Positions 40,801 through 46,142 of a stretch of 55,000 nucleotides of DNA are shown here, in pieces. The notes below the pieces were generated by a model, which made no database searches, was not told where the DNA came from, and saw only the letters and a program-made list of their open reading frames with translations. The position numbers were made by a program, and so were the translations under genes. Position 1 is the stretch's first letter, and each line of letters opens with the position of its first letter. The DNA comes from Symbiodinium natans (Eukaryota; Sar; Dinophyceae; Suessiales; Symbiodiniaceae): contig CAJNDS010002255.1 in assembly GCA_905221605.1 (NCBI GenBank), positions 457,501 through 512,500 on the forward strand. The letters are read 5' to 3'.

Positions 40801-43127
40801 AGGAGGAGCACAGGAATTAATTACTCACTAACAATAGAGGTGGTACTAGTGTGAGCCATTTGAAAGTCCCCAAGCCGCTTGCTTCTGTGATTCGATTCAA
40901 TACAACGAGCAAAACCAAAACGACCCGAACAAATACGACGATTTGAATTGGCTTTCAACATTTCATACAGTGGATTACCAGTAGTGTCGAAAAATATCCT
41001 ACAGCTTTCAAGGGTTTTCAAGCCTTGAGCAGCGTGCACCATCGTACGTGATAGTGTGAAACCCTAAACACCCTAAACACCCTAAACACCCCAAGCCCCC
41101 TAAACACCCTACACCCCCTTTAAGCCCACTAAACACCCTAAACCCCTAAACCCACTAAACACCCTAAACCCTAAACCCTAAACCCACCCTAAACCCTGAA
41201 CTCCAAATCCCAAACCCCCAAGCCACCCCTGCGTAAAACTTCGAAGCCCCGACAGGCACCGTGGCGGATGCAGCTTGGGTGTTGGTCTCTGGCCGCTTGA
41301 GGGTTACCAAGCGCTTGGTGGGGCAGTGCCTTTGCCCAAGGGTTAGAGGGTTTCGGGTTTAGGGCTTAGGGCTTCGGAGGTTTAGGGTTTCGGAGGCCTT
41401 TGCACATAACCCTGAACCTTGAACCCTGAACCCTAAGCCCAATGCCCTAAACCCTAAACCCCAACCCTAAACCCTAAACCCTAAACCCTAAACCCTAAAC
41501 CCTAAACCCTAAACCCTAAACCCTAAACCCTAAACCCTAAACCCTAAACCCTAAACCCTAAACCCTAAACCCTAAACCCTAAACCCTAAACCCTTAAACC
41601 TAAACCCTAAACCCTAAACCCTAAACCCTAAACCCTAAACCCTAAACCCTAAACCCTAAACCCTAAACCCTAAACCCTAAACCCTAAACCCTAAACCCTA
41701 AACCCTAAACCCTAAACCCTAAAGCCAGTTCTGAGGACCGAGAGCCTGAACACGAATGCCAGCATTGTCTCACCCCTGATCGTGGATGAGCATTGCCTCG
41801 AAGAAGATGGCCCGGTGCTGTCCAGGCGCGCAGCGCTGTAGGGTTTAGGGTTTAGGGTTTTGGGTTTTGGGTTTAGGGTGCAAGGTTTTTTTGGTTTAGG
41901 GTAAGAAAACCCTGAAGCCCTAACCCCAAACCCTAAAACCCTGAAGCCCCCAAACCCAACAGACTTCTGAGACACCAAACGTTAGGAGCCGCTTGGACAA
42001 TTTCGGGGCCAGACGGTTTAGAGTTTAGTGTTTTGGGTTAGGGTTTAGGGGTCTAGAGGTTTAGGGGTTTAGGGGTTTAGGGGTAGGGTTTGGGGACGAA
42101 AAGGAGGATGAGGGGCTTAAGTACTTTCTATCCCCCCAGAGGAACCTTCAAGGGATCTAATTTTAACGCTACGCGACCCGCCTCGGCCCGGCCCAGCGCA
42201 TCCGCGTGAGCATGGTGATTCCGCAGCGCCCAAGGCGCTGGACCCCAAGCAATAAGGGTTGGGTTTAGGGTTTAGGGTTCCGGGTTTAGGGCTACCACAG
42301 GAGCCCTGAAGCAAAAAGGGTTCCGGGTTTATGGTTTATGGTTTATGGTTTGGGGTTTAGGGTTGAGGGTTAGTTTAGGATTGAAGGCTTAGGGCTCAAG
42401 GTTCACGCTTTGGGTGTGCTTCGGGCTTATAAGGTTTAAGGTTTAAGGTTTAGGGTTTAGGTTCAAGCTTAGATTCTTCTGCTCGTGTAATGCATTCCCG
42501 GCCGTGAGTCTAAAACCCGCTCACCAATATTCTGTGGTGGCTCTGGAGAGGGGGGGAGGGGGGTAAATGGGGGGGGGGGGGTAGGGGGGGGGGGGGGGGG
42601 GGGGGGGGGGGGTAGGGGGGGGGGGGGGTCGGGGGGGGGGGTAGGGGGGGGGGGGGGGGGGTGGGGGTAGGGGGGGGTGGGGGGTGGGGGCGGGGGTAGG
42701 GGGTCAGGGGAGGGGGAGGGGTTGGGGGGGGAACTTTGGAGGGGGGTGCCTGTTCTGACAACCTATACACCTCCGGCCCGAGGTCTCGGCGGATTCCCCA
42801 TCAAACGTCACCTGTTTAGGGGTACAGGCCTAGTAAAGTGTACGAGTCTTATGCTTCTCTGCTTGCAGGTGTACAACTCTCGCCGCCGAGAGTTCTGAGC
42901 TCATCCGAGTGGGCAAAGAGCACTTTTTCCAATCGATCTCTGTCAACCGAAGGCACGGTTGTCTCCTCTGAAGCCTGTTTTGCCCATGCCTGTTTTGACA
43001 TGCCTATTTGCTCTAGAGGGTGCCTTTGCCCATGTGGGTTTCCACCCTTGGCAGGAAGAGTCTCAACCTCCGCGGCACCGCGCTGTACGCTGTGAACCAC
43101 CACCAGTCGATGGGCAGCTTCGATCAG
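16011..43127 (+). CDS. Voltage-sensor / cyclic-nucleotide-binding ion channel, 26-exon core
   Basis: Twenty-six exons join without frame break to 453 codons. Order: S1 (LAWDFIVMFLRG, then YRFLVLMDATVLPFQLTF), S2 (DMAWLWITTLVFGIDVMSFN), S2-S3 loop (LITSRAIIAKK), S3 start (WFVGVDS), S4 with a basic residue at every third place (KVVKFVRLLRLMRMLRLAKL), S4-S5 linker (GAIWERIEARIGS), S5 (VLLVVIGICHWNACIFW), turret and pore helix (PHWTTVWRMTE, ADAWRWVDRPLSECY), filter and S6 (YWTLGVMRTMPAEV, RLFVLVFMFFALSAF, AICVSLITQAFFKL), C-linker (VRMHLQKTHVEDRYL, LKVKAYLRYIF, EAALINFLPDQLKGQIRRSQ, YLERIPLMRELE) and a cyclic-nucleotide-binding fold (ICDAAETFDLMQGDAVSNAG, WVLVSGRLRVTK, IVDEHCLEED, RGTALYAVN). This is the HCN/CNG/EAG order. 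It should act as a plasma- or organelle-membrane cation channel; ion selectivity is unclear because the filter lacks GYG. Sixteen of the 26 donors are GC, nine GT, one GA. Confidence 0.88.
16180..16305 (+). CDS. Channel exon: rest of S1, loop, S2
   Basis: Forty-two codons, the longest exon here: YRFLVLMDATVLPFQLTF, acidic loop KGNQDEDSFD, then S2 MAWLWITTLVFGID. Donor GT in GAT|GTCGCC. A start at 16185 (AG|G) is possible. Confidence 0.85.
16483..16530 (+). CDS. Channel exon: end of S2
   Basis: VMSFNTAVEATEKDLY. The SFNTAV motif marks the inner end of S2. Acceptor CCCAG|G, donor GT at 16531; the frame stays open beyond it. Confidence 0.85.
16756..16787 (+). CDS. Channel exon: S2-S3 loop
   Basis: LITSRAIIAK plus two bases; IAKK directly before S3 is typical. 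GC donor. Thirty-two bases. Confidence 0.7.
17150..17173 (+). CDS. 24-base micro-exon: start of S3
   Basis: One base, then WFVGVDS plus two bases. Both phases match their neighbours exactly, and WF+D is the usual S3 start. GT donor. Confidence 0.7.
17402..17468 (+). CDS. Channel exon: S3-S4 loop, first S4 charges
   Basis: SQIAEAMTAGEGSSSQLTRL then TK. Acceptor CGAAAG|G, GC donor at 17469. Confidence 0.8.
17469..18045. repeat. GC-AG intron with TTTAGGG at 5' end and CCCTAAA at 3' end
   Basis: TTTAGGG at 17490-17535, CCCCCT minisatellite at 17775-17855, CCCTAAA at 17937-18025. Inverted arrays could pair and bring the splice sites together. Confidence 0.8.
18046..18071 (+). CDS. 26-base micro-exon: middle of S4
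   Basis: VVKFVRLL plus two bases of Arg. Carries two or three gating charges. GC donor CG|GCTCC; the next acceptor is CTAG|GCTC, so GGCTC occurs at both borders. Confidence 0.88.
18072..18486. repeat. GC-AG intron with inverted telomere-like arrays
   Basis: TTTAGGG at 18105-18140, half of a GTAGGGAATGAGGGAA element at 18180-18200, CCCTAAA at 18370-18484 ending in the CTAG acceptor itself. Confidence 0.8.
18487..18541 (+). CDS. Channel exon: end of S4 and S4-S5 linker
   Basis: LMRMLRLAKLGAIWERIE. GC donor GAG|GCCC; next exon starts GGAG|GCTC. Confidence 0.92.
18542..19080. repeat. GC-AG intron with MITE-like copy
   Basis: TTTAGGG/GCTTAGG at 18563-18645; element copy with CTATAATGCCTAGTCAGGAC at 18775-18828; a short TTTAGGG island at 19025-19045. 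Confidence 0.7.
19081..19126 (+). CDS. Channel exon: S4-S5 linker and S5 start
   Basis: ARIGSIFFVQCVALI plus one base; GC donor C|GCAGCC. Confidence 0.92.
19404..19455 (+). CDS. Channel exon: S5
   Basis: VLLVVIGICHWNACIF plus two bases of Trp. The HWNAC motif near the outer end of S5 is diagnostic for the HCN/EAG-like group. Donor GT at 19456; a second GT (TTG|GTGGGG) lies four bases on. Confidence 0.92.
19456..19910. repeat. Intron with GAGAAT and GA microsatellites
   Basis: GAGAAT repeats at 19710-19755 and GA repeats at 19755-19790. Open frames on both strands here (Arg-Met, Ser-His) are microsatellite translations. Confidence 0.8.
19911..19958 (+). CDS. Channel exon: outer turret
   Basis: FTELMSDEAQAEYAA plus two bases. 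GC donor GG|GCCAGC. Acidic extracellular loop. Confidence 0.8.
20376..20409 (+). CDS. 34-base exon: turret, PHWTTVWRMTE
   Basis: Acceptor GTCAG|GCCA, GC donor GAG|GCTC. The HWTT run joins the previous exon as GPHWTT. Confidence 0.88.
20410..21094. repeat. Intron with a 9-bp GAAACCCTA array
   Basis: TTTAGGG at 20457-20490; from 20560 to 21070 mostly nonamer GAAACCCTA with point variants. Because nine bases are three codons, it stays open as Glu-Thr-Leu repeats, but this is not a real protein. Confidence 0.85.
21095..21139 (+). CDS. Channel exon: pore helix start
   Basis: ADAWRWVDRPLSECY, exactly 15 codons. Acceptor ACAG|GCC, GC donor TAC|GCCG. Its downstream intron is 11.1 kb and hosts the large mobile element. 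Confidence 0.9.
21140..21550. repeat. Octamer TTTAGGGG array at the 5' end of the 11.1-kb intron
   Basis: About 23 units at 21173-21380, then CCCTAGA/CCCTAAA units at 21475-21535, directly before the left 10-bp flank of the large element. Confidence 0.85.
21552..21578 (+). repeat. Left terminal inverted repeat of the 10.4-kb element
   Basis: Perfect inverse complement of 31926-31952. Confidence 0.9.
21590..23828. repeat. 309-bp palindromic satellite, about seven copies
   Basis: The marker CCGCGTGGTCTTCCCG recurs near 22093, 22402, 22711, 23020, 23330 and 23639, a spacing of about 309 bp. Each unit carries several dyads centred on CCCGGG (AAATCCCGGGATTT) and on TTAATATTTTAA with TTTCAAGGATTT arms. 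An inverted copy of the marker at 21820-21850 starts the block. AT-rich, no coding content. Confidence 0.85.
23832..23918 (+). repeat. TTTAGGG array inside the large element
   Basis: About twelve near-perfect units interrupting a satellite copy. Confidence 0.9.
24060..24590. repeat. CATCATCCCCC minisatellite
   Basis: Degenerate units of CATCATCCCCCATC and CATCTC. The 148-codon Ser/Pro/Ile/His-rich open frame over it is not credible as a gene. Confidence 0.85.
24592..26620 (+). repeat. ~230-bp repeat family, left block
   Basis: Roughly nine copies of a unit with GGTTTGTCGTATGTCCCC, CCCTTCGTGTTGTAAGGG, GTAGGGTTTGGGGAG and TTGCTTCCGTGCTCGTA. A segment of about 210 bp at 25110-25330 recurs almost unchanged at 26285-26500. 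Confidence 0.85.
26765..27040. repeat. A/C-rich and T/G-rich long hairpin
   Basis: AAAACC-type left arm (26765-26880) faces a GGTTTT-type right arm (26935-27040). The central loop also pairs (GGGACTCT with AGAGTCCC). Predicted Lys/Asn and Phe/Gly frames are compositional. Confidence 0.8.
27060..28735. repeat. AT-rich interior of nested element with dispersed sub-repeats
   Basis: One sub-repeat (GTGGTCTTTATTGAATACTT type) occurs at 27104-27180, 27541-27616 and 27665-27740; another (TTGAGTATGGTCCTTTAAAT type) at 27774-27866, 28068-28160 and 28343-28440. Confidence 0.75.
28790..31050 (+). repeat. ~230-bp repeat family, right block, plus orientation
   Basis: Same family as 24592-26620; begins with AATTCGATTCCGTGCTCG where the nested element ends. 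Two long near-identical segments occur at about 28960-29450 and 29620-30110. Confidence 0.85.
31055..31745 (-). repeat. ~230-bp repeat family, inverted copies
   Basis: About three units read on the minus strand (CATACGACAAACCTC on plus). Together with the plus copies they form a large inverted repeat. Confidence 0.85.
31790..31885. repeat. CTA trinucleotide microsatellite
   Basis: About 28 CTA units with a few variants, near the right end of the large element. Confidence 0.9.
31926..31952 (-). repeat. Right terminal inverted repeat of the 10.4-kb element
   Basis: Perfect inverse complement of 21552-21578; ends GACCCTAAAGGTCC on the plus strand. Confidence 0.9.
32254..32373 (+). CDS. Channel exon: pore, filter and S6
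   Basis: Forty codons: VFCFYWTLGVMRTMPAEV, TPVNLPERLFVLVFMFFALS, AF. The filter position is TLGVM, not the potassium-type TVGYG. Acceptor CCCAG|G, GC donor TTT|GCCA, next exon CAG|GCCA. Confidence 0.93.
32412..32515. mobile_element. MITE-like GGTACC element copy
   Basis: GGGGGTACCTTTTAATGGGG with CATAAGGGAATCCTACGA; minus-strand match to 43605-43712 and 53196-53270. Lies in the intron after the pore exon, which also has TTTAGGG (32388-32410) and CCCTAAA (32765-32815, 32935-32970). Confidence 0.6.
33012..33057 (+). CDS. Channel exon: end of S6
   Basis: AICVSLITQAFFKLL plus one base; GC donor CTTG|GCTT. Confidence 0.88.
33105..33370 (-). repeat. CCCTAAA array in intron 33058-33403
   Basis: About 30 units with occasional variants. 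Confidence 0.9.
33404..33449 (+). CDS. Channel exon: C-linker start
   Basis: (A)AAFRIWDRRRVFNE plus two bases. The basic/aromatic run after S6 is usual. An AG|G acceptor at 33417 would be out of phase. The 3' border may be 33447 with a GA donor instead. Confidence 0.7.
33450..33961. repeat. Intron with CCCTAAA units and a short TTTAGG island
   Basis: CCCTAAA units at 33515-33540 and 33845-33940; TTTAGGG at 33655-33680. Confidence 0.75.
33962..34028 (+). CDS. Channel exon: C-linker helix
   Basis: HCEELAAVRMHLQKTHVEDR then YL. The ELAAVRMHL run matches the first C-linker helix. If the previous exon ends at 33447, this one would start at 33972. GAGGAGC occurs at both borders. Confidence 0.82.
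34029..34496. repeat. Intron with CCCTAAA then TTTAGGG (reverse order)
   Basis: CCCTAAA at 34068-34165 follows the donor; GCTTAGG/TTTAGGG at 34315-34410 precedes the acceptor. An exception to the usual order. Confidence 0.8.
34497..34519 (+). CDS. 23-base micro-exon: C-linker
   Basis: LKVKAYL plus two bases of Arg. Acceptor GTCCAG, GC donor GAG|GCCG. Confidence 0.75.
34580..34692. repeat. Tandem 57-bp duplication in an intron without telomere-like arrays
   Basis: The unit GGGCTGCTTTTGGGGGCTCC and on to GGGGGCATCAGGGGAC occurs twice in a row with almost no change. Confidence 0.85.
34841..34868 (+). CDS. 28-base micro-exon: C-linker
   Basis: YIFDRRRIH. Completes the AYLRYIF pattern. Acceptor CCCAG|G, GC donor CAC|GCGA. 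Confidence 0.7.
34869..35703. repeat. Intron with MITE-like copy and inverted telomere-like islands
   Basis: TTTAGGG variants at 34978-35010, an element copy at 35390-35480 (CAGTCCTCAATAGGGATTAT), CCCTAAA at 35573-35660. Confidence 0.7.
35704..35763 (+). CDS. Channel exon: C-linker, EAALINFLPDQLKGQIRRSQ
   Basis: Twenty codons; LP-xxLK-xxI is the usual third-helix pattern before the binding domain. GC donor CAG|GCGC. Confidence 0.88.
35764..36229. repeat. Intron with TTTAGGG, CCCTAAA, TTTAGGG arrays
   Basis: Arrays at 35780-35857, 35940-36092 and 36198-36225. Confidence 0.8.
36230..36250 (+). CDS. 21-base micro-exon: C-linker
   Basis: LWVEQSL, phase 0 at both ends; GT donor. Shortest exon proposed and the least independent of frame arguments. 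Confidence 0.5.
36360..37100. repeat. TTCTGCTCGTATTCGTTCTC minisatellite
   Basis: Degenerate 15-30 bp units over 740 bp. Both strands are open (Leu/Val/Ser/Arg-rich, 272 codons on plus; Glu/Tyr/Gln/Asn-rich on minus). Not judged a gene because it lies in the intron between two channel exons. Confidence 0.8.
37215..38030 (+). repeat. GGTTTGTCGTATGTCCCC repeat block
   Basis: About twenty 40-bp sub-units (CCCTCCCTTCGTGCTCGTAG) related to the repeat family inside the 10.4-kb element, here outside it. Three longer ~240-bp units are delimited by GCTTGCARAGAATCCCA. Confidence 0.8.
38145..38472. repeat. ~80-bp tandem repeat, four copies
   Basis: Units contain TTGGGAATCATGGTCTTGGA and GGAAACCCGCCTTCCCAACC, and each can fold on itself (GGGGGGTTGGGAA with TTCCCAACCCCCC). 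Confidence 0.85.
38530..38995. repeat. G-rich tract with GGGGTG units
   Basis: Nearly pure G with single T at 38536-38570 and 38730-38995. Long Gly- and Pro-rich frames across it are spurious. High potential for G-quadruplex and for assembly error. Confidence 0.9.
38996..39560. repeat. Palindromic GCCGTGGCCATTGGCAAAA satellite
   Basis: A 21-bp unit in both orientations (plus runs at 39000-39145, 39225-39270, 39385-39450; minus runs at 39150-39190, 39275-39310, 39450-39545), punctuated by CGTTCCCCATTAAGGTTGGG. Would fold into large hairpins. Confidence 0.85.
39561..39970. repeat. TTTAGGG array then CCCTGAAA array before exon 39971
   Basis: TTTAGGG at 39582-39655; AAACCCTGA/CCCTTAA octamers at 39705-39935. 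Confidence 0.85.
39971..40016 (+). CDS. Channel exon: last C-linker helix
   Basis: VRMYLERIPLMRELE plus one base; IPL-xRELE corresponds to the xHPLF-xxL pattern before the cyclic-nucleotide-binding fold. A GA donor is needed for the phase. Confidence 0.75.
40017..40627. repeat. Intron with CCCTAAA array and TTTAGGG islands
   Basis: C-rich run at 40070-40105, CCCTAAA at 40144-40255, short TTTAGGG units at 40460-40480 and 40588-40618. Confidence 0.8.
40628..40705 (+). CDS. Channel exon: binding fold, first strands
   Basis: IEKICDAAETFDLMQGDAVS then NAGAA. The xxGDxVxxAG motif is the first hallmark of the fold. Acceptor CCAAG|GC, GT donor. Confidence 0.82.
40706..41273. other. Intron, mostly unique with CCCTAAACA units
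   Basis: Unique sequence at 40760-41050; CCCTAAACA nonamers at 41062-41190. No exon seen. Confidence 0.65.
41274..41310 (+). CDS. Channel exon: binding fold, WVLVSGRLRVTK
   Basis: The hydrophobic strand + SGRLRV is the second hallmark (usually xxxxxGxVxV). Acceptor ATGCAG, GC donor AA|GCGC. Confidence 0.88.
41311..41735. repeat. Intron with CCCTAAA array of about 40 units
   Basis: Array at 41430-41723; TTTAGGG-type islands at 41345-41395 near the donor. Confidence 0.9.
41736..41814 (+). CDS. Channel exon: binding fold, phosphate-cassette region
   Basis: TESLNTNASIVSPLIVDEHC then LEEDGP. IVDEHCLEED sits where most family members have the FGE-A phosphate cassette. Acceptor CTGAG|G, GT donor; GC at 41810 is an alternative. 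Confidence 0.75.
41815..43058. repeat. Intron with telomere-like arrays and a G tract
   Basis: TTTAGGG at 41838-41905, 42010-42090 and 42255-42475, CCCTAAA at 41905-41955, G-rich tract with TA/TC breaks at 42548-42740. A block after CCCAG at 42205 (RIRVSMVIPQRPK) is open but does not fit the neighbouring frame. Confidence 0.75.
43059..43127 (+). CDS. Channel exon: end of binding fold
   Basis: SLNLRGTALYAVNHHQSMGS then FDQ; RGTA matches the Arg-x-Ala position that normally contacts the cyclic phosphate. GC donor CAG|GCCT. Confidence 0.7.
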
Positions 43128-43908
43128 GCCTCGACGCCTTCGGGTGCAAGGGGGCGACGTGGGCCTCTTGGCAACCAGGAGGGTTTAGGGTCTAGGGTCT
43201 AGGGTTTAGGGTTTAGGGGCCTAGGTTTTGGGGTTGAGGGTCGGGGGTGAGGGATTTGAGGCTAAGAACAACTCACATCTGTGTCCAAGGTCGACTGTTA
43301 CGGTCTCACATGCTGTTCAAGCAGCTGCCGTCATCTCCTCTTCGTGATTCCGTCTCGGCTCTGTGTAGCTCCGTGTAGCTCTGACCACGGCAAGGGACCA
43401 TTCAGAGTTAAATCAACGGCGTTCATGCTGTCATGCTGAAGCGCTGGACCTCATGAGGCCCGAGGTGTGGTCAGCTCCCTCGATAGGTTTCACCGGGTGC
43501 AAAGCACCACCATCCTTTCTCCGACATAGCTATGAGCTGTCACGCGCATGTGAGGACTTTCTGTGATCTCTCCCCAAATCTCAATCAAGCACGGCCACAT
43601 TGGGGGTTGACGAAAATTCGGGGCCCATAATGTCGACCCCAAATAGTTAGTCGGATTCCCTTATAAAGGACCCCCAAGAAGGTACCCCCTAATTTGGGAA
43701 ACCCCCATAAGCCCCAAACCCTAAACCCCAACCCCCCTAAACCCTGAACCCTAAACCCAAAACCCTCAACCCTGAACCCTGAACCCTGAACCCTAAACCG
43801 TAAGCCCTAACCAAATTGACAGAGGTTGTTATAACCCCAAAACCCTGAACCCTGAACCCTAAACCCTAAACCCTAAACCCTAAACCCTAAACCCTAAACC
43901 CTTTGGAG
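43128..43908. repeat. Intron with MITE-like copy and CCCTAAA/CCCTGAA array
   Basis: TTTAGGG at 43182-43220, unique sequence to 43600, element copy 43605-43712 (GGATTCCCTTATAAAGGACC), CCCTAAA/CCCTGAA at 43715-43900. Confidence 0.7.
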
Positions 43909-43965
43909 TCTTCGGCCCCGTTGGAATTCGGCCTCGCATGTGCGCCTTTCATGAACTCGAAGGAC
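43909..43965 (+). CDS. Possible channel exon after binding fold
   Basis: SSAPLEFGLACAPFMNSKD, phase 0 from the previous exon, GT donor. The frame stays open to 44018. Compatible with the final helix of the fold. Confidence 0.45.
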
Positions 43966-45817
43966 GTCGCTGAATTTCGGAGCTCTTCTGGAGCGGCTCT
44001 TGCTTCCCACAAGCTTCAGGGTTTAGGGTTTAGGGTTTAGGGTTTAGGGTTTAGGGTTTAGGGTGTAGGGTTTAGGGTTTAGGGTTTAGGGTAGCTGAGT
44101 AGGTACCCTTTAACCTTTTTGGGGTATATGTAATCCTACCGGAATTGAAAGGTTCACCTTTTTGCGGCCCAGGGTACTCGGTCAGCCACTAGGGTTCAGG
44201 GTGGTTCAGTGTCCAGGTCAGTGTACTTTTAGCTTCATTCGTATAGTCACAAGTGCCGCGTTAAATTGCAAGTGGCCTACATGAAGCCTCTAGGAAAGTC
44301 GGCCTTGTTTCCTTAATACCTGCCTCTTGTTTTCCAAGTTAGGATATCGTGTTTAGGGCTTAGGGTTGAGGGTGACGTACCTCACTGTTTAGGGTTTAGG
44401 GTTTCAGGCTTTAGGGCTGCTCTTCAGGAAGAGTTGGCGGTCCGTCCACCACGTCCCTAAGGACGTTGTGTTGTGACTCAGACCTTCTCCCCGCTTTTAG
44501 ACAGCCAGGCTGCTGACTGGTGACCAGCATGCCTAGCCTCCTAAACCCGAAACCCTTAAGCCCCGAAACCCGAAGCTTAGGGTTTAGGGTTTAGGGTTTA
44601 GGGTTTAGGGTCTAGGGTTTAGGGTTTCGGGTTTAGGGTTTAGGGTCCTAAGCCCCAAACCCTAAACCCCCGTGCCCCAAATCGCGGTTCAGCGTGGGTT
44701 GCTTGGGGCCCCTAGCCCCTTCAACGAAAACCCTCAACTGGGGAACGCAGCTGAGAGGTTTAGGGTTTAGGGTTTAGGGTTTAGGGTTTGGGGTTTAGGG
44801 TTTAGGGCTTAGGGTTTATGGTTCGTATTGTTCTTAATTTCCCCGGTAACAGGGGTTTTGATGGTTTGCAAAAAGCCGCCCTTATACTGTGTCAATGCCA
44901 AGCTACCCTACAGGAGAGGATCCAAAAAGTCCCCCCAAAAGGTACCCTCTACAATAGGGGCAGTTTTAGGAACCCCGAAGGGGAGCCCTAAACCCCAAAC
45001 CCCAAACCCCAAACCCCAAACCCCAAACCCCAAACCCCAAACCCCAAACCCCAAACCCCAAACCCCAAACCCCAAACCCCAAACCCCAAACCCCAAACCC
45101 CAAACCCCAAACCCCAAACCCCAAACCCAAAACCCCAAACCCTAAACCCTAAACCCCAAGCTCTAAGCCCTCAACCCCGGTGCCGGTCTCATCCTGGCCA
45201 GAATCGGCCCATTCGTCAGGTTTCGTCCGGCGGAAATTAGATCCGACCCAGCTGGTAGGCCCCCAAGCCACGATGGAAGCGCATCTGTCATGGGGCAAGC
45301 CTCCCCCCCACAAAATGACGAGTTTAGGGTTTAGGGTTTAGGTTTTAGGGTTTAGGGTTTAGGGTTTAGGGCTGTGCCGGTATGGGTTGCAGCTCGCCAG
45401 CCTAAGCTGCTGGCATGGGTGACCTCTGCGCAACCTTCCTGGCGGCATGGGGTTTAGGGTTTAGGGTTTAGGGTTTAGGGTTTAGGGTTTCGGGTTTCGG
45501 GTTTCGGGTTTGGGGCTTAGGGTCTAGGTTTTGTGTTTGGGCCATGGTCGCTTCTTCTTTGAGGCGCTTTTGCAGTCCAGCAAAGGTCCTTTGCGCAGAG
45601 GTCCCCGGCTGCTTTTCGGCCGATGAGAGGCTCTCCTGTGATCTTCCGGGTCCACCCTCAGATGTGGAGTGCTGAGCCCAGCAGAATATCTTGCCAACAT
45701 TGTTGCCCCTGCAGTCCCCTAAATGGCTCTGTTGCAGCTTTACTGCAAACGACCCGAAGCACCCTGTGAAGACTAAACCGGCCCTTACATTCGTCGCCTG
45801 AGCAGCTGTCGCTGCAG
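43966..45817. repeat. Telomere-like arrays and short unique blocks before the possible last exon
   Basis: TTTAGGG at 44019-44092, 44578-44645, 44758-44818, 45322-45372 and 45450-45510. MITE-like fragments at 44100-44165 and 44925-44985. A homogeneous AAACCCC array (about 20 units) at 44992-45128. Possible exon-like block at 45404-45450 (RQPKLLAWVTSAQPSWRHG) is too weak to call. Confidence 0.75.
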
Positions 45818-46013
45818 CTGGACGCGATCGTTGTTAAGACGCGTAGCTCCCAACTGCAGCGGAGCCAAGCTCCTACGGTACCTCGCCGAGCGTGATGGCA
45901 GCATGAAGCGGCCAACAAGGCATGAGCAGCCCTCCCTGAATGACCCGGATGTAGAAACTAAGCGAAACCAACCATTACCAACAGATCCTGAAGCCGAAGG
46001 GGACCTAGCCTGA
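45818..46013 (+). CDS. Possible last exon of the channel gene
   Basis: After GCTGCAG one frame runs 65 codons to TGA at 46011: it contains LLRYLAERDGSMKRP, HEQPSLNDPDVETK and NQPLPTDPEAEGDLA. It is hydrophilic and not repetitive, as expected for a channel C-terminus. A second frame across its start (LSLQLDAIVVKTRSS) is also open, so the exact exon layout is uncertain. No exon linking it to 43965 was found with confidence. Confidence 0.45.
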
Positions 46014-46053
46014 AGTGATCCCAAAGGCCATCAACACCCCCTGGTTTTTTTTT

Positions 46054-46142
46054 AGTAGGGAATGAGGGAATTAGGGGCCCTATATATACCCTTTAAGGGA
46101 TCATATAGGGTACCTTGTCATTCCCTCATCCCCTACTAAGAG
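46054..46142. mobile_element. MITE-like TAGTAGGGAATGAGGGAA palindrome
   Basis: Near-perfect inverted ends (TAGTAGGGAATGAGGGAA / TTCCCTCATCCCCTACTAA) around CCCTTTAAGGGATCATATAG. Same family as 5811-5896; a diverged relative lies at 48915-48995. Confidence 0.7.

Noticed and set aside
42205-42240. Possible channel exon RIRVSMVIPQRPK
   Set aside because: Does not fit the reading frame between 41814 and 43059 and matches no part of the binding fold.
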